Assembly: GCA_022113835.1 (NCBI GenBank)
Contig: JAILWY010000010.1
Location: 14,379,501 to 14,443,500 of the forward strand
Source of the DNA: Atopsyche davidsoni
Lineage: Eukaryota > Arthropoda > Insecta > Trichoptera > Hydrobiosidae
Reading direction: 5' to 3'
DNA: 64,000 nt
Of this stretch, positions 37,018-50,337 are shown piece by piece (position 1 is the stretch's first letter; each line of letters begins with the position of its first letter). The position numbers and the translations under genes are program-made. The notes beneath the pieces were generated by a model that did not search any database, was not told where the DNA came from, and saw nothing but the letters and a program-made list of their open reading frames with translations.

Positions 37018-38154
37018 TTAAAAGGCGGTGCGGTTGCCTTTCTCCACGATCTCAATAATCCAGGCCTGATAACCCTCTTGCTTCTCGATGTCCTTACAGT
37101 ACGCGGCTGCCTGTTCACGGGGCAGACAGATAAGCAAACCGCCTGACGTTTCTGCTGAGTGGCCTTGCAACAATTGGAACATGTTTCCGCACGCCTTGGC
37201 TACAGCGGCCATCTTGGCGATAATAGGCAGATTGTGGATAATGAAAGACGCCTCATTTTTCTGATGCGAAGCGAGGTTTTGAGCATGGCCCAAGAGGCCA
37301 AATCCCGTGATATCGGTAGAACCGTGGGCATTGAACTTGTGCATGAGACGCGATGCAATACGGTTGAGACGGCTCATGGAGTTCATGGCGCGATGGTAGG
37401 CTTTGCAAACATCGTCCTCCGAGACCACCAGTTTGATGCGATTCCACCTCTCCGGTTGGTCTAACCACCGGTGAGCGTTGACGGCGACCTGCGTTCCCAG
37501 AGGCTTCGTGAGAACGAGAACGTCACCCATTACGGCGTTATCGGGCACGATGTACTCGTTGGGTTGACACACAGTGGAGGCCACCCCGCCGATGGTGCAC
37601 CGGGGGTTCACAACCGTCTGGCCGCCGGTCACGGAAGTGCCGACTTCGAGCGCGGAATCCTTGAAACCGCGCATGATCAGCGGAATGACGACATCGCGTT
37701 CCTTCTCCGTCATCTTGGTGGACACGCCCAGCAACATGAGTATGTTGTCGCATTCGGTGACTCCCATGGCGTATAGATCGCTCAGAACGTTAGCGGAGGC
37801 GGTCTTCCCCATCATGTAAGGGTCGTCCACGAGCGGATAGAGAAAGTCAGTGGTCTGGACGAGGCACAGTCCGCCGTGGCGCAGGGGGGTGACGGAGCAA
37901 TCAAGGCCGATGCCGATGCGCGGAATCGCCATGTGCATGAAGTGAGAGTGCTCGTGTTCCTGCAAACTGTAGTCCTGCTGCAGCGATTCCACGAGCTTCC
38001 CCAGCACTTCCTGCGGCACCTTGCAGCCGCGGCCCTTCAGGTCCGTGAATCGCGTCAGGCGAAAGCCGGCCTCCAGATCGTGAGCGAGCGGATCGAACGG
38101 GCGCCGCAGAGCGAGAGCGTTTCGGTCTGTTGAATTCTTGGTTTCAGTATTCAC
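37018..38154 (-). CDS. SelD: Selenophosphate synthetase 1-like (Arg type), intronless copy lacking both native ends
   Basis: A 378-codon open frame without introns. Residues 13-374 follow insect SPS1 throughout: [80 protein letters not shown] and [13 protein letters not shown]. The Sec/Cys position of true selenophosphate synthetases is Arg42 (codon CGC) and the following Lys is kept, so this is the SPS1 class, which does not make selenophosphate in the usual way. Compared with the second copy at 56741-57404, the first 12 residues ([12 protein letters not shown]) are unrelated, and the reading ends GNRTAF, losing about 15 C-terminal residues. Conserved positions altered include WIIG to WIIE and NPWCT to NPRCT. 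The lack of introns suggests a processed copy; no poly(A) is seen. It lies antisense inside the Ig gene intron. Whether it is expressed is unknown. Confidence 0.85.
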   Translation of the reverse strand: MNTETKNSTDRNALALRRPFDPLAHDLEAGFRLTRFTDLKGRGCKVPQEVLGKLVESLQQDYSLQEHEHSHFMHMAIPRIGIGLDCSVTPLRHGGLCLVQTTDFLYPLVDDPYMMGKTASANVLSDLYAMGVTECDNILMLLGVSTKMTEKERDVVIPLIMRGFKDSALEVGTSVTGGQTVVNPRCTIGGVASTVCQPNEYIVPDNAVMGDVLVLTKPLGTQVAVNAHRWLDQPERWNRIKLVVSEDDVCKAYHRAMNSMSRLNRIASRLMHKFNAHGSTDITGFGLLGHAQNLASHQKNEASFIIHNLPIIAKMAAVAKACGNMFQLLQGHSAETSGGLLICLPREQAAAYCKDIEKQEGYQAWIIEIVEKGNRTAF

Positions 38155-41100
38155 GAATGATATCTAATTGTTCAATCCAATCTTGCTGTTCATTTAGAAA
38201 ACGGTCAACGTGTTTATTTTACTGAAAAAAAATTTCAAAGAACGAGGAGCACAGCTACAATAATTTTGCGAAAACATTGCTGTATAATGAAGTTCCAAAA
38301 TAGAGTCAACTATCCAATAGAAATTTTAACTCTTTGGAACCATCTGGGATGCCACCACACATCATAACTTTAAAAGTTGGTTCACCATAGATGCTCATTC
38401 GCAACTTAGATCCACCTAAATTGTGCAACGGAAAAAGACTTGCTGTTAAAATACTATCGCCACGTAGTTAATCGAAGCCACAATCAAAATCAATGCCGAA
38501 AAATATTTGTTTACCCATCTACCGAAAAAACTCAATATATTGTTTATCCGCTAGCATTAAGATAAAAAAGTTAATAAAAAATAAAATTTCCTTTTTTCGT
38601 AAAATAAAATAAATGTATTTATTTTTTTAACGTAGTAGAACACGCCGGGTATCCGCTAGTGTTATATAAATGTCTAAATATTGAAATGACATGTTTATAA
38701 AAATAATGATGACGTTATTAATTTCTGTGGGCAAATCCACCCATATGGTCAATTAAGGGTATGACCAGGATCGGTCATTAGACCAGAATTTAAAATTAAA
38801 CCAATAGCAAGTTACACAGCGCACGCGAGTCAGGGGCACGCTATATGCACGAAGCTTATTGATATCAATTTACATTTATACAGGGTGCTGTAAGTCATCT
38901 CCAAGCAAACTCTACTTTTCCTTTTATTAACTACTTAATGGCCTATAAAAAAATATTTATTGTTGTTAAGGGAATACCGTATTTTAATTTATTTAAGGTA
39001 AGCACCGAATACAGGGTGTAAAAATAGGATATTTCTTTAAATGAGAATAATATCTTTTTCTCCATTTTTGCTAATTTTAACTGGATCCCCATGTTTTCAG
39101 TCAAATTTACATTAAAACTGTTAAAGTTTATGATTTACATTTATGTTCAAATCATAAAAGTCATATGTTTATTTTCAAAGGCAATTTTAATCAAAGTTAC
39201 CTTTTTTTAGCTAGTAAAATATGTTTTAATTCTACATAATACGGATAGCCACTTTCGATCTTTCAGGGTGAAGGCTGTGTCTGTCTGCAACTCCATCACT
39301 ACTTTGCATTTCCTGATTATCTCGCATAATTGTCAGGAAAACGAAGTTTCAATATTAAATTTTTTATTGTATATGTTTTAAGGTAATCGATTCGCATTTG
39401 AAACAATGAAAAATAATCCACGGTTTATTTGTTATAAACAGGATCCGTTCTATTTACATATTTCTCAAGCGAGTGTTTATTTAACTGTTCAATTATTTTG
39501 AAATTGCGGAATTTACTAACCATTTAAAATATAACAAATATGAATGGCACAATACCTATAAGATTCAAATCATTTTTGTTTGGAAGTCTTCTTCAGACTC
39601 CAAAAGAAGCTGTTAAAAGCAGATGAAAGCCCGTTGAACACAAATAATCATAATCTTCAAAATGTGTGGATTACTTTAAATGAAACCAGTTTGTTAAGGT
39701 AAAATTATAAGCCCTTATACTATTACAGTACGTTTTTCAACATTATACGTCTACCTGAAATATATGTATGTTTTATGTAATTAATCTCAGTCCTTTGTGC
39801 GCAATGTGTCTCATGACGTAACTTATAATGAATAAATAAATATTAAGAATATATGAGTTTCGGTTGAGCCTGTATACGTACCTACTTTACAAAATTGACC
39901 CAAAGGACTAAAAAACGTTCATTTGGGTGAAAAGCACCCGGCACTTCATATGGTAATGTTTTCAGTCGCCGGGGGGTTAGGGGGTAATTATTAATAAAAA
40001 GCTTTTGTACTCCTGGGCTAACTATGTGACGCCCGGTACCGGGATATGTTTTATTGCATAACTTTATTTATTTTATGTGCTTTTTTGTATTTATTGCTGG
40101 CCCTCCTAGGGTTAGGATACTGCCGAAGTATCATCGTCCTCACTTACTTCACTTAAAATAGGCCCATTTAACATATTAAGATTTTTGGTATAAAATAATA
40201 AATAAAATAAAATAAAATAAACCCATAATTTTCCAATTTTTCGTTTATACTTCCAACACTAATCGCTAGACAAAAACACTTTCTTGGGCTTGCATCATCG
40301 TTCGGAGACAAGTCTGACTATTCTTACTGGCCCAACGTGTTCAGCCACTCTAACTTTACTTTTTATTTTCTTAATTTTTTAATACCTTCCTCGTGAAGAA
40401 TTTCATCAAACTTATATAATATTTATTTTTTATTTTATATAATATTTATTTATTATTTAGGATTGCTAAAATATGAATTTTAACAATCCTTATTACTAAC
40501 AACAAATGCAACAATGACCATAATTTGACAAAAGTTATTTGTCACTTATTATTTTATGTACCCACGACAGACTGGATTTACCAACAAATACGAATTTTCA
40601 ATTGGTCAGTAGATGTTTATAATATTCTAGCCGGTTAATGAATTATTTATTTTCCTTTTCTATCTCTACAACTAAGTTTTTCCCGAAAATAAGAGCTACT
40701 GAAATTGATGCATTTCATATAAAAAAATCTATTCGCCAAACTATTTTTTACAGATTGAAGACGTTTGTTCTGAAAATTCAAGACGCTGAAAGATTTTAAC
40801 CATACCGTCATTACACCGGCTTTTTACATTATTACAACCTGCGTGTATAGAGCATTTACCTAAGTGATACGTATGGCATATTTTTGTAACTGTAAGTGTC
40901 GGAATCTTTAAGTTGTTAAGACTGCTTTGAGTCCAGACTGAGCCTTGAGACTAGGGCGCCATCATGACACCTCGTTTTAAATGCCAAGCACCGTTAAACC
41001 GAAAACACACGCGAACTGGCAAATGTACACGTTGGGTGTATTTAAGGCCGACTGGCCATGCCAATAATATTTTTAACGCTGCGGGCTAATCACGCAACAC

Positions 41101-43079
41101 GCTCTAAAATACGGTGGTTCTTTTCCTCGCCTTAAATGTAACATTACGATCCATTTCTGCTTCTAAATCGCGTTTGAATAATATTATCGTTATTCATTTT
41201 CAAACATCCAAATTAAATATTTAAAAATAAAATAGTCACTACCCTGCTTTTCGTAACATCCTGAATTTGCAGTGTCTAGGGACGTTGAAGTGGTTGATAA
41301 GTTGCACTCAAAACTTAAATAACCCACATGTAATATTTTTTCTACTTTTCATTGGAAAAAAAAATTGTTTGTTATGGTAGCATTTATGATATATAGTACA
41401 AATAATTTTATAGCATTAAATTACAGGTTCTTGACAGCTGTAAAATTTTAACAAAGGACACAAGGTCTTCCAATTGAAATAAAATTATCTCGTTTTTGAC
41501 AGCAATAAGTTTTTTTTTTAAGAAACCAATTACTTTTAAAAGTTACAATTAAAAGTCTTTGAATAATTCCAAACAATGTTTTATAATATTTATATAAACA
41601 AATATTAAATTATTGTAGATTATTATTAATATGATATGTTTTGTAGTACTAAAATCCGATTAGTGTTAACTGTATTTCCCAACATTCAATTGTTGTTACG
41701 CTTTTAGCTAATGAAATGAATTCATTTACCCTCGCACGCTGCACTAGTTAAATTTACGCTATTTCAAATTAACTTGATGACTCCAATTAATACCGAATAG
41801 CTTTTCAAACTGACCATAATTATTTAAATGTCAAATATTACCATGATTGGTTAGATTTTATTTGAAATAATTCAATTTATTTGTTGAAAGAATCACAATT
41901 GTATGTATTTGAAAAATCTTTTTAATTTGAGGGTTACTCTAAAAAAAAGTATGAATCTGGCGGTGATTACACTTCACTTCTTTAAAAAAAATGCTAAAAA
42001 ATCATTTCAAATCATTATAAACTGCACTCACCGGTCGCATTCATCTTTAGACAGACACTTTGATTTGCTCACATCTAATTAGTTTCTTTGAATACTATCC
42101 ATCGTTTTGGATTGAGTGGTCTCTTTTCATCATGTCAATTCTTGCTAACCGGATAAAACATGCTATTCAATGTTAAAATCACTCAAAATATATTGTTTTT
42201 AATAAATAATCATTGTTTTTGTTTTAGATATTTTATTTTTCTTGACTTACGTTTTTTAATAACAAAATTTTATAAAAATGTACTTTTAAAAATAGATAAG
42301 ATAATAATATAATGATGAAAGGTGGCACTTTCGAAAACAATCAGTTTCTTAAAAAAGTAATGTTTAATATACTATATATATGTATAAGTATTTATTTGTT
42401 TTCTTGACAACTCGATTAGAATTATTATATAGGACCAATAAAGACCACATCTTCATCTCTGCGGTGCTTGCATGCTTACAGGACTTGCTTACAGGACCTC
42501 TGCTTATCTACAATAAGAATCTACCCTTCAACGATATTTAACGATAATATGAATTCAACGGAATTTCATATCGATTCTTTTACTAATATTATCTTTATAG
42601 ACTTATGATTTAGTTAATAAATATAGAATATGAATGGCAAGTTATTATTGGTAATAAAACACAAATACCGTGCCGTCACACATATATCGTATTTTTTTGT
42701 AATATTGTGACACTCTTTGAGCATTGATAATGGTGGAATGTCTTACTTGTCTCACTTCTTATGGCGTGCATACATAAAATACATAAAATAAAGCGTTGCT
42801 TGAAATAAAATATTTTTAAACACATTTTATACTATTTGTGAATTTGAATATAACATAAAATATTACATGGACATAAAGTAATTGCGTGATTAATTTGCCA
42901 TATTTATAATGGGAGGTCAAAGCATCGGATTTACCGCACGCCACAGCAGACTACAATATCAATATAACTGTGTTTGATGGTTTCGTTTTAACTTAATTAG
43001 ATAGTGCTGAGTGTATTCAGAGCAGGGTTGGCCGATGCTTACTTCAAATGTAATATATTTGTGGCGTTGCTTTGATGAT
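38155..43079 (+). other. Intron stretch without a recognised gene
   Basis: AT-rich. TACAGGGTG motifs occur at 38879-38887 and 39010-39018. There is a short (AAAAT)n run near 40197-40220 and a 16-bp direct duplication near 40411-40455. No coding sequence found. Confidence 0.7.
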
Positions 43080-43270
43080 TTGCCCTCCTCAGTCATGTGA
43101 ATGTCCCCGGTTGTGATTCCGCCGGTGGAGGTGCGAGGGAGCCGCGAGGGAGAGCCCTGGCCTGTGAATATTTCCAGGGACATCCTGCGCTTATCTGCCG
43201 CCCGCCCATTGTCCGCGCTCGGATATATGGCTGTCGTTAAAAAGAAATACGGCCGCCCATGGCTGCTGTG
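43080..43270. promoter_or_regulatory. GC-rich island
   Basis: GC-rich block with a GATA-type TTATCT, a SOX-type CCCATTGT and GCC-rich words, in AT-rich flanks. A 107-codon minus-strand ORF passes through it but has no recognisable domain. A TACAGGGTG motif follows at 43306-43314. Confidence 0.35.
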
Positions 43271-45809
43271 ATAGTTGTACATAATATTATGCGAAATGTG
43301 TAACGTACAGGGTGTATCTCATTGGAAAACTGTCAATCACCAATTTGATTGCTCAATTAATGCAATTAGTTTATCATTTATCACTTAACTGCATATAATG
43401 ACAGATCGGTAACAAACCATAAAACCTTTTTTTTTTTAAACACTTTAAAAACTTAAAGGATCAACCGTTTCGTTTTGCGACCGTTATGTTGGACCTGTCT
43501 AACTAATTTAAATCAACTTTTTACCACTAACAGCTCTAGAATAGACACAAACCGTATTAGAGGATGACATTTGCCAACTTTTGGCAAATGAGAGAAATCT
43601 TTTTTCTACTTCAAAAATGTATTTTAAATTTCAATGTAAGTTATTTTCATAGTCAATTAAAATTATTTAGTTTTTTTTTTTATGAGATATGAATATTTTC
43701 AGTTTTTTTAACTCAGTTTTTTCCTATAAAACATATGAAAAAATATACAAAATATTTTTTTCCCTTAAATTAACATATAATTCCCTAACTCTTCAACTTT
43801 TTTCACGGAAAAATAAAAAAATCTTGCAGTTAAGGGTTTGTATACAATACATTGCTATACTGGAATAATAATTGTCAAACTATAACAAAAAATCTTATAA
43901 AATAATTTTTACGTAAATATAGATACAATCATGATTTTCTGAACATGTTTTATTTTTATTGCATTTTCATGTTTATTAAACTTAATAATTATCTATGCTA
44001 GAGCTAAAGTTGAAAACATTGAGTGAATAGCAAACTTATAAAACTTAAAGAACCACTATTATAATCATTTTAAAAAATATATATATACTTGCAAAAAAAA
44101 AAATTTCTCTAGTTATTTTTAAAAATGATGATAAATATTTTATTTAATTGCAGCGTCATTAATTTTTCTTTTCTTAAACCTCGTAATTTTAGAAAGCGAT
44201 ACTACTATAGATTTCATTTTTTTCGTTCAATATAAAAACGAAATCACCGCTTTTAAATGCTTTCAGCTCTATTCAAGCTATAATAGAATAAGAATAGTTG
44301 GTTTTTGTTTGTTCAATTCATTCTGCTGCGAGGCGTTTATCAGATTATACTTTTGCTCTCGTGACGGATATTTTTACCTACAAAAATAAAAAATGCAGGG
44401 CTTATAAGAGACAGCTTGTATACTTGCAGATCTGTAGAGAACTGTATTTTATAAGGTGAGAGCGAAACAAAGAGAGATAGAATACAATACAATACAAAAT
44501 TTAGTGTATGTTTAGAATAAACTGTGTCACAGAAGCATTGAAAAAGATTATAAAAACAGCACACAATTTACTATTACAAATAACATCTAATACTGACATT
44601 ATTAAGACTTATTTGACGTTGTTTTTTTAACAATTGCAATAAATCGATTTTAATATTTATTAATTGATTTTAAGATATGTTTATGTTTTTAATGTTAGCC
44701 TTTAAAATATTAGGTCAAGCAGTATTTGCAGATATTTTTTATTCTAATTTAAACAGATTAGTTTTTAAATAGTAAATCTAAAATAGTTGTCCGAAAAAAA
44801 ACTTTGAATATAAAAAGCATTCACGGGTCACGGGTTCAACTAAAACTAGACAACAGGTCAATGACTAATTTAAGCTTAAATATACAGATTTAGAGTCATA
44901 TCGAGATCAATGATTCATGACGAGATGAATGAGTAATAATTAGTAGTCTCTGTATGTTCTCGTGTGACGTACAATTGTGTTTTCAGAGATTGCTGCCACA
45001 GTGAATAAACATACTCCAAGAGACGAGAACTTGATATTGTTGAGAAGTGATTTGAAATCAAAATAAGCCATAAGTACAGGCAGCATTCTCGTTACAGTGA
45101 TTGGATCAGCGAGTAAAAAGAATGAGGGATTTTTATTATCTTTATTTTAAAAATAAATTTTAAACATTCAACACCAAGGGAATATTTTTACTCTCCTTAC
45201 CCTCCTGATTTTATTTAATCAGAATATTTTGTTAATATCATACAATGTGCAACATACGTCATACTTTGACGTCAACATATTTTGACGTTACTTTTTTGCC
45301 AAGAACTAGGATTACGATAATAATTTGCCAGTCTCGTCCGGCGATTTTACCGGCAGTTAACAGCGGCTCTTGTTTAATTAGAAGGCATCTTATGCGTGTA
45401 ATAATCCAGAAGGATTTGAATGGTAGTTAATTGTTTCTCAGCCCATCGCTCTCGCTAATTGACCGCGCCACCTCCACTGTGGTCTTAACAGTCCAAACCC
45501 TGAAGTGATAGTTGACCGACTATTTTAATTATTTTTTTTTATTCTTTTGTTTTGTATATAAAAATATTTTTTAACATATTGATTAGTTCAGAATCTGTAA
45601 AAAGGTGTGATTTTTGGAAAAAAAACTTCGTCTTGCGGCTTATTTAAAATTGAAACATATTTTTTTATTTGGCTGATATATTGATTGTGAATATTTTTGT
45701 GAAAATATAAAACTACAATTTGGCACACTAATAAAATTCTTTAATTTGAACAGCACTATTTGATAAAATCTTCGGATTCACTATATTTTTGTTCGTTTTA
45801 GATATTTTC
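43271..45809 (+). other. Intron stretch without a recognised gene
   Basis: AT-rich. It holds TGACGTCA at 45267-45274 with a second TTTGACGT 14 bases further on, and a moderate GC patch around 45340-45480. No coding sequence recognised. Confidence 0.7.
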
Positions 45810-45935
45810 GGTCAGGTAGACCCCGCGGGGTCATGCGAAGGTTACACCATATGATTTATCTGTCGCTGAATTAATTCCCGGGCGTGACGTAGCGCTGCAG
45901 TCGGGCGCCATCTTACAAAATGGCGGACGTCTTTG
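45810..45935. promoter_or_regulatory. GC-rich island with 14-bp palindrome and paired CGCCAT/ATGGCG
   Basis: It contains the perfect palindrome GACCCCGCGGGGTC at 45819-45832, a GTGACGTA half-CRE, and CGCCAT followed 9 bases later by its complement ATGGCG. GCCAT is the core of YY1/Pho sites and GGGGTCA resembles a nuclear-receptor half site. A candidate enhancer or Polycomb-type element; no activity is shown. Confidence 0.4.
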
Positions 45936-48900
45936 TTAATTATTTATTATTAAAACCAACTCTTCCTGCCGTCAAACGAAAATTTAATTACTATAGTTGG
46001 TAGAGTGCAGAGCATCAACGCGTCGTATAATTAAAATTGATTACTCTCAGGAGTTTTCTTAAATTTTCGTTATAGTCTTTATTTTACGCTATTTCTTTTT
46101 TGAATATCAATTACCTACTGATTAAAAAAAAAAAAAAAATTTATTTACATTTCATCAGAATTTCTGGGTTTCTAAATAAATAGATCTGTAAATAATATCA
46201 GTGTTTAAAATTGCCATAACAATATTTTTTCATGAAATTAAAACATTTAAAACCATATTTTGACATGACTTTACGAAATTATACAATTATTTAGCTAAAC
46301 TGTCAAATAAATTTAATAATTGATTGATGACAAAAATTTTAATTGATTGATCCGTTTTCAGGTGATACTGTAAATGGTTGAAATTGAGTATAAAAATAAA
46401 CAAAAATGATTTTTTCAAAACATTTTAGACGCTTTTTTCTATATTTATTCATATTCTGTCTACTTAAGCTCTGAGGGTAATTTCCAATTTATATATTTAA
46501 ATAAATTCACTAATAGCTATGAAAAAAGGTCTAAGAATACTCGCTCTTTAGCTGGAAAAATCTCATACACAATTTAAACTTTTAAATTTCGCAACCGCCA
46601 TTACTCAAAATTAAAATGTCGAAAAAAAACTTAATAAGTCATAATTCCACTCAGGACTAACGAATCCGGCCCCGTTACGGGACTGAGGACGCCGTTTCTC
46701 CCAACCCTCAGCAAAATTACACAGAATTACCTTTTCTGATGAGAAAAAAACATTTTCTTATCATTAATCTGAATTTACTTAAATACGCACTACCGCCTCT
46801 ACTCGTACACACGATCCGAGGATAAGAAAGGACTTGTCAGCTGAAAATTGCCCAAGAAACAGGCCAGCGACTCAGTGTCCGAGCTTTGCCGTAACCGATG
46901 GAATGTCATCAGCCTTTGATTTATTTCCATAAACACCGTAGGCTACCGCAAAACTCCCTAATAAACATATCCATGGTTACGATTAATTATTGAGAATATA
47001 AATTTTACTTTTGCTCTCGTGCATTTACAAATCGAATCTACGATTGTTGTTACTTTATATAGGTTACAAACATTATTAAAACGGAAAGTATATTGATTTG
47101 TAAAAAAAAATTCGAAGCATTTGCCCGTCAAGCTTATTTTTGTCAAATAAATTTGTGCTTTAATAACTCTACGAATATTTGGTAAATTTAAAAGCAATAT
47201 TATATTTTAAAAAACACTATTTAATCGTTTTTTCGTATCATTTATTTACTGTGGGATACAGACTCTTTAAAATACGGTAATCTTGTTTTAATTTTAATGT
47301 AATACGTCTTACCATTTGGCGGCTTAGTTGCCTAATTAATATAACTAATGGCTTTGGGTTCGAATCCCAGGAGCAGCCGCTAAGCAGGATGATACGAATA
47401 AAAGTCAATTAAGACTGAAATCGTGGGTAGAGTCATTAGCCATGTACTTAATGTTTTTGCTCCTTTTTCAAGAAACGAGTCTCGAGCCTCAGTCCACTAC
47501 AAAAAAGAAAGTACTGCTTCTTTCTAACAGTATAAAATAGTCCGTAACGATTTCAAGGGTGAGACTTCACCTGACAAAACTTTGGACAAGTCGAACTTAA
47601 AGCATAAAGCCTTAACAAGTATACTATCAATTGAGATATTAAAAAAATATTAAATAACGAAAAAATATACATAAAATACACATAACAACTATGTTGACAC
47701 TAACAGCAGCTCCGATGGACAAGCAATTTTGTACACTTTTTACTGTACGGTAATTTATACATCAACAAATAATTGTTTCACAAATCATCAATTCTGCTTT
47801 TATTTATTTTTATATATCAATATACATCGCTTAATTCTGTTTCAATGCAAGTTCACATGATATTCAAATGATGACGTTCAAATTATAAATATTTGAAACA
47901 GTGTTAAAATTTTCAAAATATCATTTATATTTTTTGTAACTATTCAAACTTATAGTTTATGTCAAGTATAAACTTTTCTTAAAAGGGGTGGTATGTAGGT
48001 GATAACCGTAATATGTATTCCCCAAATAGTAGCTATAAGCAATAGAAAAATTCCCGCTTGCGTGGATATTTGTATATTCATTTAAATTATGATGCTAACA
48101 ATAATAGATAGACAAAAAGTGTCTACAATTAAAAAATAATATTATATCTTTTAAATATGTAAGGGTATGACTACATTGTACAAAATGAAAAGTTCCATAA
48201 ATATAATTTCTTTCCATCCTTAAAAAAATCATTCTTCGTGCACCTTGACTTTATTTGAATATGATGTAATTTTTTTTATAATACAGTGTTTTGCGGTGTG
48301 AGCAATGATACCGAGCATTTAGACTCATCCAATCGTTTAGACATCGGACAAGTCTGCGTTATGTGAAATTTTCATTCAAACATAATGGAATCTAAAAACT
48401 TCTGTAGCAAGTTGGACGGGGCGACGGGGATAACAAAAAGGGAGCGCAGCCCTCCGACACGTGTAGGTTTTCCACTTAAAGTTCGGCAGCGGGGGTTCTT
48501 GCTCAGCCGCGGTCAATTCCGCCCCAAATTAACCCTGGCACGCCCGGAAAAAAGCCCTGAGGTATGCGGTCTGTGTATTTTTTCTCCCTTTTGAAAACAA
48601 CCTTCTTTTAAGTTGAATTATCACATTATCTCATCCGCAAGATATTTTTTTTAAAATAAGATATCATAAGCTGTAAGTAATTTGATGTAAATACATATAA
48701 AGCTTTTATTCTGTTGACCGTGTTTATACACATTTAATTTCGAGACACTCGAATATTCATATATAATTTGTTAGTGCATCATATCCATTTTAAATAAACT
48801 ATACTCGTATATCCGAACTACCTTAGAATAATTTCTCATGATGAAATTACTGATTACTTTAGTCAAATTAATGGTTCCTATTCTGAATGGAATTGCATTT

Positions 48901-50337
48901 ATATAATTCAAAGATATTTCTTCATTGTTTTTAAAAGCATTTTATTCCATAATAATAAAAAAATTCTGATTCGTAGAAACCTTCTCTGTGAACAAATTCT
49001 ATCATCTTCTCCAACACCTCTGCCGTTTTATGTCAAGACACAACATTTTCAAAACAATTTCACTTTCAAAAATTTGAAATTATGTAACTTTTCTAAATAT
49101 ATTTCATAAGAGAATTTCGTAAATTTCTGTGGATCAATATTTTATTAAATTGAAATTCCTACCATGAATGTAAAGAAATCAGATGAAAAACAAATTGACT
49201 GAAATACTATTTCTGCTTATCCTTTTTCCTACGACCTCAACAAAATTTCACACCATATATTTTTTTATTTCTGTTGTGTTGTTTCTTTCTTATTACGCTT
49301 TACAGAGGAACTTGACCTTTCTTGATATGTCCACGGTCTTTACTCGCATGAGTGGACGATATCACCACTATCTCTCTAATGCAAGTTTTTATTAAATATT
49401 TCAATACAATAAATATTCAAGAGATCTTCAGTCTTGTAGACGTTTACAAAGTGAACCTCAGTTTCGGTGTATTCCCATGACCAAGTTCACTATTGATTTT
49501 ATTTACCACTGGATTATATTCTCCCTACAAACTCCGCATAATCTCAGTAATTTATACAATAATATGCTATTTCATTTCTAGCAGTCAAATAGTAGATCCA
49601 GCAACTCAATCGGCCTTTGACTGTGCGTGCAAAAACAGAATCATCCAGTAATAATAATAATTTAAAAACTTCAAATTCATATAATGACCACTCGAAATGA
49701 AACCACGCAATCATATTTACAGAACACATATTATTTCTAAAATAAATATGATATATTTGTGAAATAATGACTACAAAACAGTAGGTGCTTCAATAAAGTA
49801 CGATGAAAACTTAGAGTAAGCGTTGAGTACATTTGCGGTGTGTGTACGTAGCATGCTCCAGTTGAGATGTGAACTCAATATCCGTGACTGTACACACACG
49901 GCTCTAGGAGGTACGAGTTGCTCTATTTGTTCAAGCAGATAGAATTCACGTATTTGGGGTAACTAAAGTACGACTACCAGAACACGCAATAAATATATAA
50001 ATACCATCTCGCATATATTAAACCATCGGCCCTCAGTTTTCTGCTTAAATACAATATGACATCCAGAAATAAACGGCTTCATTGTACCCCAAAACATAAA
50101 ATCTCTTCAATCGCCCTCTTGATGTTCAGAAATAATTGTAGGTTTCTGAAGCAAGCAGATATGGAAAAGATTTGACTTATTAACTTCATGGCAATTGTTT
50201 AGCTCGAGTTCTTGCAGCAAATGTAATACAGTATGTAACAAAAGAGCGTAACCGGCATAAGTTTTAAAAAAAATGAAGTCTAGCATTTTAAAATAATAAA
50301 ACACGTAGTTAATTATACATACTTAGATGCTTTATTA
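45936..50337 (+). other. Intron stretch with a tRNA-like relic, no recognised gene
   Basis: AT-rich. Apart from the tRNA-like relic at 47319-47378 and a GC-rich patch at about 48385-48560, I see no features. The ORFs are short and unlike known proteins. Confidence 0.65.
47319..47378 (+). repeat. tRNA-derived relic (SINE-head-like)
   Basis: It has a perfect B box GGTTCGAATCC (47357-47367) in a T arm with paired GGG/CCC. Flanking bases GCGGCTT and GAGCAGC can pair at six of seven positions as an acceptor stem. The D and anticodon arms are too short together (27 bases where about 41 are expected), so it is not a working tRNA. A tRNA-derived SINE fragment or tRNA pseudogene fits best. Confidence 0.4.

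Noticed and set aside
37159..38133. Several plus- and minus-frame ORFs of 71-101 codons overlapping the SelD copy
   Set aside because: Shadows of the SPS1 frame in other frames, made possible by its GC-rich codons.
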